DNA from: Hoplostethus atlanticus
Taxonomy: Eukaryota > Chordata > Actinopteri > Trachichthyiformes > Trachichthyidae
Direction of reading: 5' to 3'
Assembly: GCA_034670405.1 (NCBI GenBank)
Contig: JAXDDX010000168.1
Location: forward strand, 434,001 to 498,000
Length of the DNA: 64,000 nt
Position 1 is the stretch's first letter. The number at the start of each line of letters is the position of its first letter. Shown here piece by piece: positions 39,039 through 52,175 of this stretch. The notes beneath the pieces were generated by a model, which worked only from the letters and a program-made list of their open reading frames with translations, did no database searches and was not told the DNA's origin. The translations under genes and the position numbers were made by a program.

Positions 39039-39539
39039 CCACGCCCTCAAAACAGCCTGTTCTTTACAATGGAGAAAATGAGAGACTGAAACACACACCA
39101 CAGAAGCTGGTTTTAGGATTTTTTTTGATATAGACTTCACAAACGTCTTGTAAAGACCACCAGGAACAGTTTAAATAGCCCAAAATGAGTACAATACCCC
39201 CCCTTTAATGATTATTATTCATTGCTCATGATTTCCAAACGAAACTGAGGGAAGTCAATGTTGACAGATGTCGTTTTAGAAGAGCTTCGTGCAAAGTGTG
39301 CAGACAATCTGCATTCACTGCTGAGGGGTTCTTATGACAGTCCAAAACTGTGGAGTAGTCAGAATGGGTGGGATCACACACCTGTCTCCTCATATACCAC
39401 TGGACAGTGCAGAAGTGTACCCAAAACATTCTTCATCATCAATGGGTTTGCACTATGCCTTATATGCAACTTTATAGGGAAGGGCTACAACTTTTAGTGC
39501 CCATCGAGTTGAGCATTGGTAAAAAAAAACATAACAGGC

Positions 39540-39770
39540 TCACCAGAGTATAAATGATACCTGATAGTGATTCAATCTTTAGCCAGTTCATGAAAGCTTT
39601 TCCATTTGCTGTTCTAAACACCTGGTGTCAGGTAGGTCTTTCCTATGATGTGTTTTAAGTTTCCGGTTTGTTTGGAATAAACTGGGCAATTAGCATGAGT
39701 GATAGCCATTGTGGCTGAACAGACAAAGAAAAGAGCGCCACCTACAGAAACTCAAACTTCATCAACAGAA
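39540..39770 (+). repeat. Dispersed repeat (pair with 55520-55800)
   Basis: Shared words in order are AGCCAGTTCATGAAAGCTTT, GCTGTTCT, GTCAGGTAGGTCTTTCCT, then a GTTTTAAG/GTTTTGCG phrase and ACTGGG.AG/ATTAGC. Both copies have the same orientation and are non-coding. Confidence 0.6.
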
Positions 39771-39860
39771 AATCCAAGGAGAACAGCAATCAGCGCTTAG
39801 TCCACCTGGGGATACACATAAGTTGGTGTATCCAAAGACACAGCAAAAAAAACCCTCTCA

Positions 39861-40118
<258 letters not shown>

Positions 40119-40249
40119 TTAGGTTAGGATCGGGGCATCTAGCTTTGTTTTTTGCGTGACTCATGGGTATTTCTTGTGCAATTTCCTCTGTGTGCATGTG
40201 TGTGTGTTCTTGCACTTCTATGCTTGTGAGAACCAGATTGACTTTTAGA

Positions 40250-40345
40250 CCTTCAGAGTGACATTGTGGCCGATTGGGATTAGGTTCATTTTAGGGTAAG
40301 TGTTTTAGGAAGGTCCTCACAAGTATAGTAAGACAAAAGTGTTTG
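40250..40345 (+). repeat. Copy of the GGTCCTCAC repeat
   Basis: AAGGTCCTCACAAGTATAGT here against AAGGTCCTCACGACTATAGT at about 1130-1149. Both are preceded by TTAGG/GGGTAAG-rich sequence and followed by T/G-rich sequence. Confidence 0.65.
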
Positions 40346-43300
40346 TTTGTTGCTTTGTGATTGTGCATGCATCTTCATCAAAGGGCACATGCGCTTGACT
40401 GTGTGTGAGAGAGAGAGAGAACGTGTACAGACGAGTTGTAAACTATCATTCAGAGTCACCGCATACGTCTTCTCAAAAAGTAACCCGGTGCGACAACGGC
40501 CTCGGCAACGAAGCCACACATACTGCTGAGGTGGATTATGTTGTGCAACGTCAGTTCTTATTAAGCGGCGGGAACAGTCGCCCCCCCCCCCTTCGCTCCA
40601 CTTCTTACCGCTGCTCCTCGGAGACGTTGAGCTCCTCGCTTCACCTGCTCTACAGTTACTTCTGTCACGCCATCGGTGTTTACTCTCCAACTCCACCTCC
40701 ATCCCCCTCCTCCCACTCCCGTCCTGCTGTTTCCTTGCGGTCAGCAATTCCACGCCAATCCCCCTTTGAACTTTTGCTCCTCCTCCCCACATCTTAAGCT
40801 CCGTTCCACTCGCTGTACACACAATTTACCCAGGCGCAGGCGATGAGCACACATGGGGCTTTTGGCATTGCCATCTGATTTTTTCCAGTCATTATGAACC
40901 AAACAACAAAGCTGCTGTCTTTTGTTTGCACAACACGCATCATCAAACTACGACTCCCTATCTGTACTGTCGTCCTTCACTGCACATTTTCAAATAAAGT
41001 AGAAATGCCAGAAAATATTGCATTGAAACATTTATTTATAGAACTATCACGATGTTGCATGCGCACAATTATGGCACCTTGCCATAAAACAGTTTATTGG
41101 TTGTGTAGTACTAATAAAGTATATTCAACACAGAGATTCAGATTTGAGAAGCTGTTCTTATTAATTAAAGCTTTTTATAGCCTTTTTTCATCACGCTGTT
41201 AATGTACCAACTAATGACTCAGGTCATTTTACAAATGGGGTACAGGTGCAAGTAATTGTTGTTTTTTTTATATTTCATGCACAAAGACTAACGGTGAAGG
41301 GCTTGCAGATGGTGTTCTAGAGGTGAAGCTAAGCAGCTAGTTAAGTCATGGTGTGAACAGGCTTTTCTCAGGTGCGGGGGTAAAAATCTTGAAAAGGCTT
41401 GCACCCCCCCCGGGGTCCAGGGGGGATCCAGGGACATCATTTTGAAGCTGCACGAGGAAATTTTGCGCTATTGGTTTTCACTCTGAAGTGTTGATTCATC
41501 ACTTCCTGTGGGTGGAGAGCTCTCCAAACCTGACCACAGAATATGGTCAATAAGGTCAATCTATAGTATCTCTTACAATTTACTATTGATGCTAGTGCTG
41601 ATGTCATGTGACAGCTAATCATTCGTTTTAAATGTAGTCTGAAAATTTGGAAGAATTTGTATGATTTATTAAGACATTTTGAATGTTTCTGTTTCCACTG
41701 CCATGTGAGCATTTGCCCATTTGGGAACAAAGAACGTTCTATTGAGTCAAAGTCATAATATTGACTGTAAAATGGATCTGTTTATTTGGTCACAGTGGAA
41801 TGAAAAAGTTGTTAAAAGTTGTTTTTTTCCACGTCATCCTTTGAAAATGTCAAGGTATATCAGCCCAGGCAAAATTGACACACTGAGCAAATCTCGAATT
41901 TGAGCTTCGGGGCTCATACTCTTGACGATGAAGCTGTGCTGTTTCTGTGGGAATCAATAAGTAATTCAAAAGTGTCTATGTGTGTGAAGTCAGAGTTTGT
42001 GACGGCTCTCTTCAGCAAGTTTGCTATACATAACACTATCCATCAGAAAGGTGACATTCAAAACGGGGCGGAAAGGTTCCCAGCTGATCGGTCAATAGAT
42101 CCAAGGTGCGGCGAGAGGACCTATTGTTTTCAGCGTAAGTCCATAGGCGGACTTCCCTTTGCATATTGATCGATTTGCATCACAGTGTAAGAGAGTAAGC
42201 GAGGTGTAGAATAACAATAACAGAGCTGATCATTAGGTAATGGGACTGGTTGCCAAGGTAGTTGGTCCTCAATATCTGCTCAAGGTCATGAGGAACAAAA
42301 TGGGCATCGCTACCAGAGCAGCAAAGACAACAAATAAAAACGTATTCCTGTGAACATTTAATTCCAGATGTACTTTTTTCATTCGCTCTTTTCAAAGTTC
42401 CTTGTTATGTACAAAATAATCTACCATTTCCTTTGAAGATCATAATAGTAGTTATTATACCTCTCCTTTTTTTATTTATTATCTGATTTCAAGTGAAAGG
42501 AGTTCCCCAGGGCACTCTCCTCAGTTGTCTATAGTTTCCCTGCCTTCAGATCCACTACTGCAGTTTGATTCAAATGACAGCACTGCGGCAACTCTTTTTT
42601 TTCTCAACTTGTGCTTGAGAAGTAAGCAGAAACAAGGGACAAACAAAAAAAAAAACAGAATTAAAAAATTAATGGAGATCATATATATCAGCCATGCCCC
42701 TAAAAGCCTTGTAGGCATTTTGATGAGCTGCACTGAAAAATGCTTCACTTGACTGCCGCTAACCTTCCCGAAGAGGGATGGCAAGGGGAAGGTTGCATCA
42801 CTGCTGTTCTATCAGGCTAATCTGAGTTGCAAAGCTGCAGTTAAGATTCCACTCACAGCGCTCCTGCTTTCCAGCATTCTTTGCAGTTTGAAAAGAATGC
42901 TTATGCACGCATTTCCCCAACGTGCTGGAGGGAAATAAACTTTCTGAAAAAAGGCAAGCCGTATCGGAGGTACATTTTAGAGTTCAAAGAACAACACGGT
43001 GACAAGGAGGCCACCTTTTTCTTTTTTGAGATTATTTCTGGGAGATTTTTTTGCCTTTATTGGACGGTCCCAGGACGCCGCAGTTACATGGTATATGCCT
43101 TAAAGACCACTGATCCACAGGGAGGTGTGTCTTAAATCAATTAGATTAGATCGATGAGACACTTGGCTACAGATATTCAGATTATGCATCCCCTGAATTC
43201 ACAATTGCAGACATGGACATCTAGGTGACAGGGAGGCGATACTGGCCTCTCCTTTGCCCTCTGGACTTAAACACATATTCCATCTTGATGACATCATATA

Positions 43301-43639
43301 CTCTACATTTCTGCATCTCTGTTCATTAATTGGTTTTTCATTAGGAATACTCTGTAGGATTGTATCAGAAAAGGAACTGCTTGTCACAAAAAAAAGCTGC
43401 TCACAGTAACAGAGAACATATTAGATAGTACAGTAGCGGTAAGGGTTATCAAGACAGAAGGTTTAGCCACTGGAACTGTTAGTGGCCAATATTAAACTGG
43501 AGATGACATCGCTCCGAGTGAGAAACTGCTGCCTCATAAAACTGGGAACATAAGTGTGTGTGTATGATTGGGGGACGTTGGGGGGGGGGTTGCAGCCTCA
43601 TTGGGGATGAACACTTTCCTCGGAGCCTATTATTAGAAA

Positions 43640-43971
43640 CAGCTGTTCCCCCCGGTGCCCGCTTTGCCATCATCGCCGTGGCACCTCAGCGTTTCCGCGG
43701 CAGAGCGGTGGCCGCTAACGTGAGCTGAATACCGTTATGCATATGAGCTGCGCTAAAGTATGAAGCCGGAGAGAGCAGCAGCAGCAGGCGGAGTGCCGCC
43801 GCTGCACCAAACCGCACTGCACTCCACATGCAGGCGGTAGGGAAAAAACAGGGGCAGGCGATGCCCTTGGAGCGTTTTCCTTTTTTTCTTTCCTCCCTCC
43901 AATTCTCTTTTGTTGATGTATGATAGGTGATCTCCACTCTGCTACCGTTCTCCCCTCCTCTTACTTCTCTC

Positions 43972-44009
<38 letters not shown>

Positions 44010-44250
44010 TTTTACTGCAGCAAACAGGGGGAGCAGCGCGACAAACGTGGGCACCTACGCACGCCGGAGCCATGCTAGCCCCACTGCAGTGTGCTGCTGC
44101 CTGACCTAATTCTTCCCTCGATCCATAGCCATCTACGGGTGCAGCCTTCGAAGACGACATAGGACGGAGCGAGGGAGGGAAGGTGGTGATGGGATCGGGG
44201 AGTGTGGAGGGGATGAGGGGGGGCAGTGCAGTCCCTCTCCAGCCTAGTTA
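43640..44250. promoter_or_regulatory. CpG-containing block, possible alternative promoter
   Basis: CpG dinucleotides are far more frequent here than in the surrounding DNA, and a pyrimidine tract (about 43960-44005) is followed by CAG-bearing, non-repetitive sequence. No receptor-like signal peptide or coding exon is visible on either strand, so a role as a promoter or untranslated first exon is only a possibility. Confidence 0.25.
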
Positions 44251-44847
44251 AACTTCTGATCTAAGAAAAATCACAGTCAGCAGTCAGGTTTGCAGTGCTC
44301 AGCCACTGACTGGGCTATTTTGTCGAGCTGGCTCGGAAACATCCATGCATGTTGAAGATTGCCGTGCAAAAGGGCATTTTAATGTGGATGTGTGCATGCA
44401 TACACATACTGTTGCACAACTACACACACACAAACACATTTTACACACACACACACACACACACTCCTGCACTCCAAAATACAAAATTCCTCCAAAAGAC
44501 CATTTCCTTTAGTCTGTCCCGTATCTTAATGCCTTTTCCTGAAGCAAGTGCTATGTGTGTGTGCCTGCATGTCCATCTTTCTAAGCACCTTTCCTTCATT
44601 GTCTTTACTTCCTGGACAAACTATTTTGGCTGGGCCTACATTGCCTTCTTTACTTGAATGTCTGACAAATGCAGTACTGCAGCAATGACACAACAGATGA
44701 CGGACAAGGTAAAGAAAAGACGGGAGATCAAGAGGTTGGAGTCTGTGTTAGTTCTAAGTTAGTTAGTTTCAATATATAGCGCAACCACGAGTCGGAGCTC
44801 AGCCCGAAAGTTTTAAGAATGGACACCCAGAAGGAAAAACAGAAATG

Positions 44848-46775
44848 AAAGGAGAGACACGTTTCATTTGATCTTTGAGGTGAATTCCTGTCAGTGAAAG
44901 GAAGCACTACACACTGCATATTTCAAAGTGGCTCTAATAAACATCGCTGGTGTGTCTGTGTTCATTGGTATGACAAACTTTGAGTCAGACTTATTTTGAC
45001 TTATATGTAAAGTTACATGAAGATGCATCATTGCATCATGGCCATTCTGCAGGATTGCAGGCTTTCAATTTACCCTTTATTACCGGTGCAATGAGCTACA
45101 ATCGGGGAGTAGGCCAACAGGAACCCCTCCCGCCCCCCCGGTACATAAAAGGAGATCCTAGCAGGTGGTAACTGGTTGAGCAGAAGGAGTAGAATTTGCA
45201 TACATTGTGCACAGCAGCAACAGATGCAGAGTGAGCAGCAGACTGGGTGAATGCAGCATGCAGGTTAAATATCCCGCGTGATTTGTGTAGTGCGGTGTGA
45301 TTGGTGGCGTACGGCGAACACTTAGTGAACTGCCTCAGCAAGAGTTTCCTGACTGATGGCAAAGACATAAAAAAACATCATTTCAAATGTGGAATAGCAG
45401 ATGAATTGCACAGGGATTTGATTAATACATAAAACAAGGCTTTATATGTAACTGTGCAGTATTATGTGTGTAAGGAAGAGATGGAGATCAGATTCCTGTC
45501 AACTTAAAACAATTCAGGAATTTAAATGGACAATAATGTAATAACTACTGGTTAATGTGATGTCAAGATGTAATAAATTGTCCCTCTGTGTTAAAAATGT
45601 AATCAAATCTGTTAATAATTAATAAATAATAAATAATAAATTCCCAGATAATGTAATAACATTTCATTATTACATTGACCAGCAATTATGACCTCATAAG
45701 TGGTGTAACATGTTTTCAATGTAATAACAAAGTAATAACTCATATGGACACAGACACTGGCATAATATAGTCCTCCACCAATTAGGCCTTCCTCTCCAGG
45801 TTCCTCCTCCTGATGCCAAAGCAACCGCCGCACTCCCATCCCACCCCTTGTTTCCATGCCAACCGTGGCATGCGCTCACATACAGGTAAGAAAGTGACAA
45901 TTCAATATAAGTCAGGGTTCTGGCAGGGCCGTGCGGCAAGACAAGAGGGATGATTGTCTCTCTCTCTCTCTCTTTCCCTGGCGATGCTTTTCTTTGTGGT
46001 GGATTCCAGAGCTCTTGGAGATCAAGTGACAAAGCTTTAATATGTAACAACCAACGTGATTCATCCGCAACAGCCTCCGGCAGGGTTATCCAGAATACAG
46101 CCATTGGTTTGTAATATGTTGCACTCCTTATGAAGTAATAATTGCTGGTTGATGTAATAATGTGATTTTATTACATTCTCTCAGAATAGAATATTACATT
46201 TTGAACCCAGAGGGGCAATTTATTACATCTTAACGCAACATAACATTATCCAGCATTTATTACATTATCGCCCATTTCAATTCAAAATTGTTTTAAGTTG
46301 ACAGGAAGTTGATCTCCATCTCTTGCTTACACACACAATACTGCATGGCAATAAAGCCTTGTTTTATTATTCCTATTCAAGGGTTTTTTCCATCAATTTT
46401 ATCAGTCCCCTTCAAATTCCTGTGCAATTCATCTGCTGTTCCACATTTGAATTGATCAACACAGGTGAGTCTAAAACGGATGTGAAGGATTATATAAAGG
46501 GTAAATTGAGAGCCAATGCAATGCTGCAGAATACCCACGATGCAATGATTAAAATAGAATGAGCAAGTTAATATGAGCACAACTTTACATATAATTCAAA
46601 ATAAGCCACGGTCTGACTCGAGGTTTGCCATACCAACGAGATCAGACACACCAGCGAGTTATCTTGATGTTTATTAGAGCCACTTTAAAATATGCAATAT
46701 ACCTAATATGTTTGTGGGATTCCTTTCACTGCCAGGAATTCACCTCAAACAGGAGATGAAATATATCTGTCCCCT
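44848..46775. mobile_element. 1.9-kb foldback element with TTAA-type end
   Basis: The right end reads CTGTCCCCTTTAAAG with TTAA at 46776-46779. The left end (AAAGGAGAGACAC at about 44848) is its decayed inverse. The arms match through many ordered words: GAGGTGAATTCCTG, AGTGGCTCTAATAAACATC, TCAATTTACCCTTTAT, GATGAATTGCACAGG, AGAGATGGAGATCA and GTCAACTTAAAACAATT. They span about 44850-45735 and 46110-46775, around a loop of about 370 bp. The inner arms are rich in TGTAATAA/TTATTACA words. The left arm has about 250 extra bases at 45090-45370. No transposase is present. Confidence 0.8.
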
Positions 46776-47953
46776 TTAAAGCTTTGACAATTGTTCTCCA
46801 ATTGTTTTCATTCTTTTGGTTCTTTTTGATCCGTGCAATAGATTTTCTTTGACCAATGTGGTGGATTCACACAACATCCAATAACATCCAATGTTAACCC
46901 CGATCAGCCTCTTGCACCCAGCCTCATATTTCACCCCTGCGATGCTGCCCGGCTGCACGGCTAACCCGGGCCGTTCCTGCTCCTCGTCTCTCTTCTAGGA
47001 AATGTCATCATCGGCCACGTGATCGGATGGAGCTCTATTAACCTCCTGTCTAATGGCTATGTCTGTCTCGACAAGCTAATGACTGGAAGTCAGAGCTGTT
47101 AAAAGGCTTGTGCAAAGGCTAGCCACTCCCAGATGGGAGACAAAATGCTGCCTGGCACATTTCAACCGGTAAAACGAAACCTAAAGTGGTACTTAAATGC
47201 AAGGTTCTTGAACGCCTCTTTAAAAATGGTTTTCCTTACTAGTTTTGTATGACACAAATCAGCTACACTTGGAGAGTATTAGTATTAAAAACCTTTTGCT
47301 GTTTTGGCTGCAGGTTTACTACTAAAAATCAAAGATGTGTCGATGCACAGGAAAGAAATAGAAGCATTCACCAAATTGGTTCGGCCAAAAGACACAGGAT
47401 CGGATTAAACAAATGAAGGAGCCCATTTTGGATTCATCTCACATTGCTCTTAGCGCAAGACTGTCCTCATCTCCTCGCTTCTCTTTTTTCCCCCACCATG
47501 AATGGTGAACAAACACAAACAGGCAAAGCAGCTTCATTGCTGCAGTCGGCCTTATGTTGGAAGGAGCTAGGGCATGGGGAGGTCACATGGCCTTTTATAT
47601 ACATAAAGAATATGAATTTGTGTGGCAGCTGAAAAAAAGAAAGTAGTATAGTATAGTAAGAATAGTGACCTAACTGAACTCTAATTGGCGCAAAGCCTTC
47701 AAAGTGACCATATAGTACCTATATATATTTTTTCATTTTTCATATATTTTCATATATTTTTAGTTTACCCCAACTGATCAACAGTATGCAAGACTATTGT
47801 AAAATTATGGTCATACACAAATTCAACACAGAGCCAGCAAATATTTTCAACTTTCAACTTATTTGTCCCAATGGACAAATAAAGTATTAAAAATATTATA
47901 TAAAAACATAAGACTGATGGGCACAATAAACAAATTTTTAAAAATGTAATTAA
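46776..47953. other. Intronic DNA, nothing recognised
   Basis: No exon or named repeat. AT-rich TATATTTTTTCATTTTTCAT words lie near 47720-47760. Confidence 0.4.
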
Positions 47954-49709
47954 AGGACCCATATTATGGAAAACGGTTTATTCCTGGCGCTTATACATGT
48001 TCCACAGGAAATTACTTCCCTAAGCAGCTGAGAAAATTTGAAATCTGGAAGTCAACCCGTTTTTCTGTATTTTCCTTTTTCCCAAAATGGTGCCAAAGAT
48101 AGGAGAAAAACAGCCCGTTTCAGAAAATGGTTCCTTTGGACGTCATAAGGTGCAAATCCAGCCCCTCTCAGAGCATGCCCACGCCCAGTTGAACAACCAA
48201 TCCCATTTACGTCGTCGCAAAATGCAGCTCACGGCAGTGCCGCAAGCCGTTGCTTATGGTAGCATTCCATTGCACTCGGAAATCGATAATTCCGAGTCGG
48301 TATTCCTAACTTCCAATCTAAATGTGTTCCAGTGCATCTGCTCGGGAAAACATAATCGCCCGCAGCAAACTCATGTTTGTATGGTAAGTCTCAGAATGTT
48401 ACAAGCATCTAAACTCAACTTCAACTACTACAGCGCCATTAGTGAAGACAATCGGCGCATATCACATTCGGACGCCGTTTTTTCCGAGTACACTGGAATG
48501 CACCATTACTTTGCGACGACTGAAGCTAAAACAACATATCAGGAGATATATCAACTCCAGTTATTATTTTGTAGGATGCAGGCAGCAACATAGATCCCTG
48601 CACAGTCTCCCAACACGCGAAAATGCCAGGACAGAGTGGATTAATTTTATTTTTAACGGCAACGTCCCGGCTACAGTTAGCAATGATCAGTGATGATCAG
48701 TCCTCATACTGCTTGAGCAACGGCAGGATTAGCATCTAAATTGAAGCTTAAAGATGGAGCAATTCATAAGGTACGTGACCCATCTGCAAAATTGGAATCT
48801 GTAAGTGTCACCATGTTTTGATTTAATTTACCAAATTAGTCTGGTTAGTATATTCACCGCTGGTTAGCTAACGAGCTAGCGGGGCTAGCCACGGGCTTGT
48901 TGGGCGTGGAAGAAGAGAGAAAACTAAAGCTGGAGTCATTAAAAGTAAAGTAAAAGTAAAGTTATTGGTTGGAGTCAGGACTCATCTTAAAGTTATTTGT
49001 TGGGACCAGTGTCTGTTTTATAAGTCTGTCGAACGTGTCAGGCTTGGTAAACTTTAGCCACCATTAGTACAATCGTGTTTGGTTGTTTGGCTGCGCTGTT
49101 TGGATGCAAATAGATTGCATCCAATAATATATTGGTTAACTGGCTCAACAAAATTGTCAATCCTAGCTTGTCTGCAAGTTCTATTCAATAAGCTTATGGA
49201 CATGAGCCATAAATAGACCGGCTACAGCAGAGAGTGTCGCTCACACATCCATATACACAAACACAAGGCACGAAAGTACAATATTACACAGAATTGTTAT
49301 CATTGAGAAACTAAGTGGAACCGCCTCAGCTGCCTCTTCCCATTCTGGGTCAGACTCTGGCTCAAACATGTACGGTCTCAGTGTTGGTTCTGGAGCGGCC
49401 GCCATGGTTAGCATGAGCGCTCTGCTCTCCGTCTCCGCCAGGCGATCGCGTGTAGGTTGTATGTAATGAGCACTGCTCTGATTGGCCACCTCACGCCGTG
49501 AGTGAGGCGGCCAATCAGAGCAGTGCTCATTACATACAACCTACACGCCCTCAAAACAGCCTGTTCTCTACAATGGAGAAAATGAGAGACTGAAACACAC
49601 ACCACAGAAGCTGGTTTTAGGATTTTTTTTGATATAGACTTCACAAACGTCTTGTAAAGACCCCCAGGAACAGTTTAAATAGCCCAAAATTAGTACAATA
49701 CCCCACCCT
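47954..49709. mobile_element. 1.8-kb TTAA-flanked DNA transposon, copy B
   Basis: TTAA at 47950-47953 and 49710-49713. Collinear with copies A and C but with its own indels; for example it lacks the GCGCTTCTTAACATAATCC segment of A and C near its left end. It keeps the near-complete CCAAT palindrome (about 49448-49548) and the Kozak exon-like frame (49241-49489, minus strand, ATG near 49406). Frames on its plus strand (about 48087-48593) are not conserved between copies and are not taken as genes. Confidence 0.85.
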
Positions 49710-49713
49710 TTAA

Positions 49714-50151
49714 AAAAAAAAAGTTCAGGGCCGAAATATCTTTCATTCAAAAGAGTTTCCAAAGTTGTTTTAATATGTTTTTTTTTTACTGTGCCATAAT
49801 ATCACATTGTGAAAATGTTGGGTCGACATTGATGTTGATGTTGAACCTGCACTTCATGCAAACCCTATAGGGATTGGATTTGGATTCCTTCCTGTCCATC
49901 ATCATGAAATGCATGCTGGTAAGTCTAAAAGAAGTTGTTACCCTTGTAACAACATAAAGTGTGCCCTTTCTCGTCCTCTGTCAGCATTTGTAAAAGGAGC
50001 GGGCTCCAGAACCTCACGTCTCTGTTGTGGATCTCCACTGTTCTCTGGTTAAGATTGGAGGCAGAAGCGCTTGAAACTGTACAACACACAGGGTACAATA
50101 CAACTGTTCAATATTAAAGGAAAAATCCACCCTATAAAGCTTTTAACACTG
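49714..50151. other. Spacer between transposon copies B and C
   Basis: Only about 440 bp. It includes a TTAAAGGAAAAATCCACCC terminus at 50113-50131 of the MITE family also seen at 51960-52175. Confidence 0.6.
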
Positions 50152-50155
50152 TTAA

Positions 50156-51931
50156 AGGGGTCATATTATGGAAAACGGCTTATTCCTGGCGCTTATACAT
50201 GTTCCACAGGAAATCATTTACCTAAGTAGCTGAGAAAATTTGAAATCTGGAAGTCAACCCGTTTTTCTGTATTTTCCTTTTTCCAAAAACGGTGCTAAAG
50301 ATAGGAGAAAAACAGGCCGTTTCAGAAAGTAGCCCCTTTGGACGTCATAACGGGCGCTTCTTAACATAATCCAGCCCCTCTCAGAGCATGCCCACGCCCA
50401 GGTGAGCAACCAATCCCATTTACCTCGTATCAAAATGCAGCTCACGGCAGTGCCGCAAGCCGTTGCTTATGGTGCATTCCATTGTACTCGGAAATCGATA
50501 ATTCCGAGTCGGTATTCCTAACTTCCAATCTAAATGTGTTTCAGTGCATCTGCTCGGGAAAACATAATCGCCCGCAGCAAACTCATGTTTGTATGGCAAG
50601 TCTCAGAATGTTACAAGCATCTAAACTAAACATCAACTACTACAGCGCCATTAGTGAATAGAATTGGCGCATATCACATTCGGACGCCGTTTTTTCCGAG
50701 TACACTGGAATGCACCATTACTTTGCGACCAGGGAAGCTAAAACAACAACATATCTACGGCGATATATCAACTCTCCAGTTATTATTTTGTAGGATGCAG
50801 GCAGCAACATAGATCCCTGCAGTCTCCCAACACGCAAAAATGCTAGGACAGAGCAGATTAATTTTATTTTTAACGGCAACGTCCCGGCTACAGTTAGCAA
50901 GGTTACAGGTAGCTAATTTTTTCTGTGTGTGATGATCACTCCTCGGACTGCTTGAGCAACGGCAGGATTAGCATCTAAATTGAAGCTTAAAGATGGAGCA
51001 ATTCATAAGGTATGTGACCCATCTGCAAAATTGGAAGCTGTAAGTGTCACCATGTTTTGATTTAATTTACCAAATTAGTCTGGTTAGTATATTCGACTGC
51101 TGGTTAGCTAACAAGCTAGCGGGGCTAGCCACGGGCTTGTTGGGCGTGGAAGAAGTAAGAAAACTAAAGCTGGAGTCATTAAAAGTAAAGTAAAGTAAAA
51201 GTAAAGTTATTGGTTGGAGTCAGGACTCATCTTAAAGTTATTTGTTGGGACCAGTGTCTGTTTTATAAGTCTGTCGAACGTGTCAGGCTCGGTAAACTTT
51301 AGCCACCATTAGTACAATCACGTTTGGTTGTTTGCGTTGCGCTGTTTGGATGCAAATAGATTGCATCCAATAATATATTGGCTAACTAGCTCAACAAAAT
51401 TGTCAATCCTAGCTTGTCTGCAAGTTGTATTCAATAAGCTTATGGACATGAGCCATAAACAGACCGGCTACAGCAGAGAGTGTCGCTCACACATCCACAT
51501 ACACAAGCACAAGGCACGAAAGTACAATATTACACAGAATTGTTATCATTGAGAAACTAAGTGGAACCGCCTCAGCTACCTCTTCCCATTCTGGGTCAGA
51601 CTCCGGCTCAAACATGTACGGTCTCAGTGTTCTGGAGCGGCCCCCGTGGTTATGGTAAATTTCTGCATCAAGCTTATTTGTTTACCTTGAGCAGCATGAG
51701 CGCTCTGCTCTCCGCCTCTGCCAGGCGATTGCGTGGAGGTTGTATGTAATGAGTGCTCCACGCCTTCAGAGCAGTGCTCCACGCCCTCAAAACAGCCTGT
51801 TCTTTACAATGGAGAAAATGAGAGACTGAAACACACACCACAGAAGCTGGTTTTAGGATTTTTTTTATATAGACTTCACAAACATCTTGTAAAGACCCCC
51901 AGGAGCCCAAAATGAGTACAATACCCCCCCT
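50156..51931. mobile_element. 1.8-kb TTAA-flanked DNA transposon, copy C
   Basis: TTAA at 50152-50155 and 51932-51935. Closest to copy A across the left half. The palindrome is mostly deleted around 51740-51790. In the exon-like frame the Kozak ATG has become ACG, and about four bases are missing shortly after, so the peptide is not encoded here. All three copies lie in the same orientation. Confidence 0.85.
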
Positions 51932-51959
51932 TTAAAAAAAACAGCTAATGGCGAAGTAT

Positions 51960-52175
51960 GTTATATTTCTGGGTCCATTTTGTTGTTTAGTGATAGTATT
52001 TTTCTTATTCCCATGGATAACTGGCCAAAGGGTTTGAGTAAGGGTTGAGGGAAAGTGGATAAAACAAAAAGGTCAATTACAAAACATCACAAAATTACTC
52101 CTGGAATGCATTGAACATCTCAGATGATATAAAATAATGTAAGAGTATTCAAGGGTGGTATTTTTCTTTAAAGCC
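51960..52175 (+). repeat. MITE-like repeat of the AAAATCCACCC family, next to copy C
   Basis: Reads TTGAGGGAAAG, CACAAAATTACTCCTGGAAT, GTAAGAGTATTCAAGGGTGG and a terminus TTTTTCTTTAAAG. The terminus is the inverse of 50113-50131 on the other side of copy C. The two may be the ends of one element into which copy C inserted. Confidence 0.6.

Larger units (their letters stand above)
37384..39204. mobile_element. 1.8-kb TTAA-flanked DNA transposon, copy A
   Basis: TTAA at 37380-37383 and 39205-39208. The termini AGGGGTCATATTATGG (left) and AGGGGGGGTATTGTAC (right, complement) are imperfect inverted repeats. Nearly the same 1.8 kb recurs at 47954 and 50156. The AGGGG terminus with TTAA target suggests Kolobok/T2, with piggyBac possible. 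There is no transposase frame. On the minus strand it carries a short ATG-led frame (38689-38877) downstream of a 96-nt perfect palindrome (38943-39038). Confidence 0.85.

Noticed and set aside
40286-40822. 178-codon minus-strand frame just upstream of exon 4
   Set aside because: It has no signal peptide, no receptor motif and low-complexity Ser/Arg/Gly content. It lies in a CpG-containing block where stops are rarer by chance.
43686-44160. Frames over the CT/GA tract as a first exon of the receptor
   Set aside because: The translations are Arg-Glu or Ser-Leu repeats from the dinucleotide tract, with no signal peptide similar to beta subunits.
48087-48593. 168-codon plus-strand frame in transposon copy B
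   Set aside because: The matching positions in copies A and C are interrupted, and the peptide has no recognisable motif; it seems to be chance openness inside a transposon.
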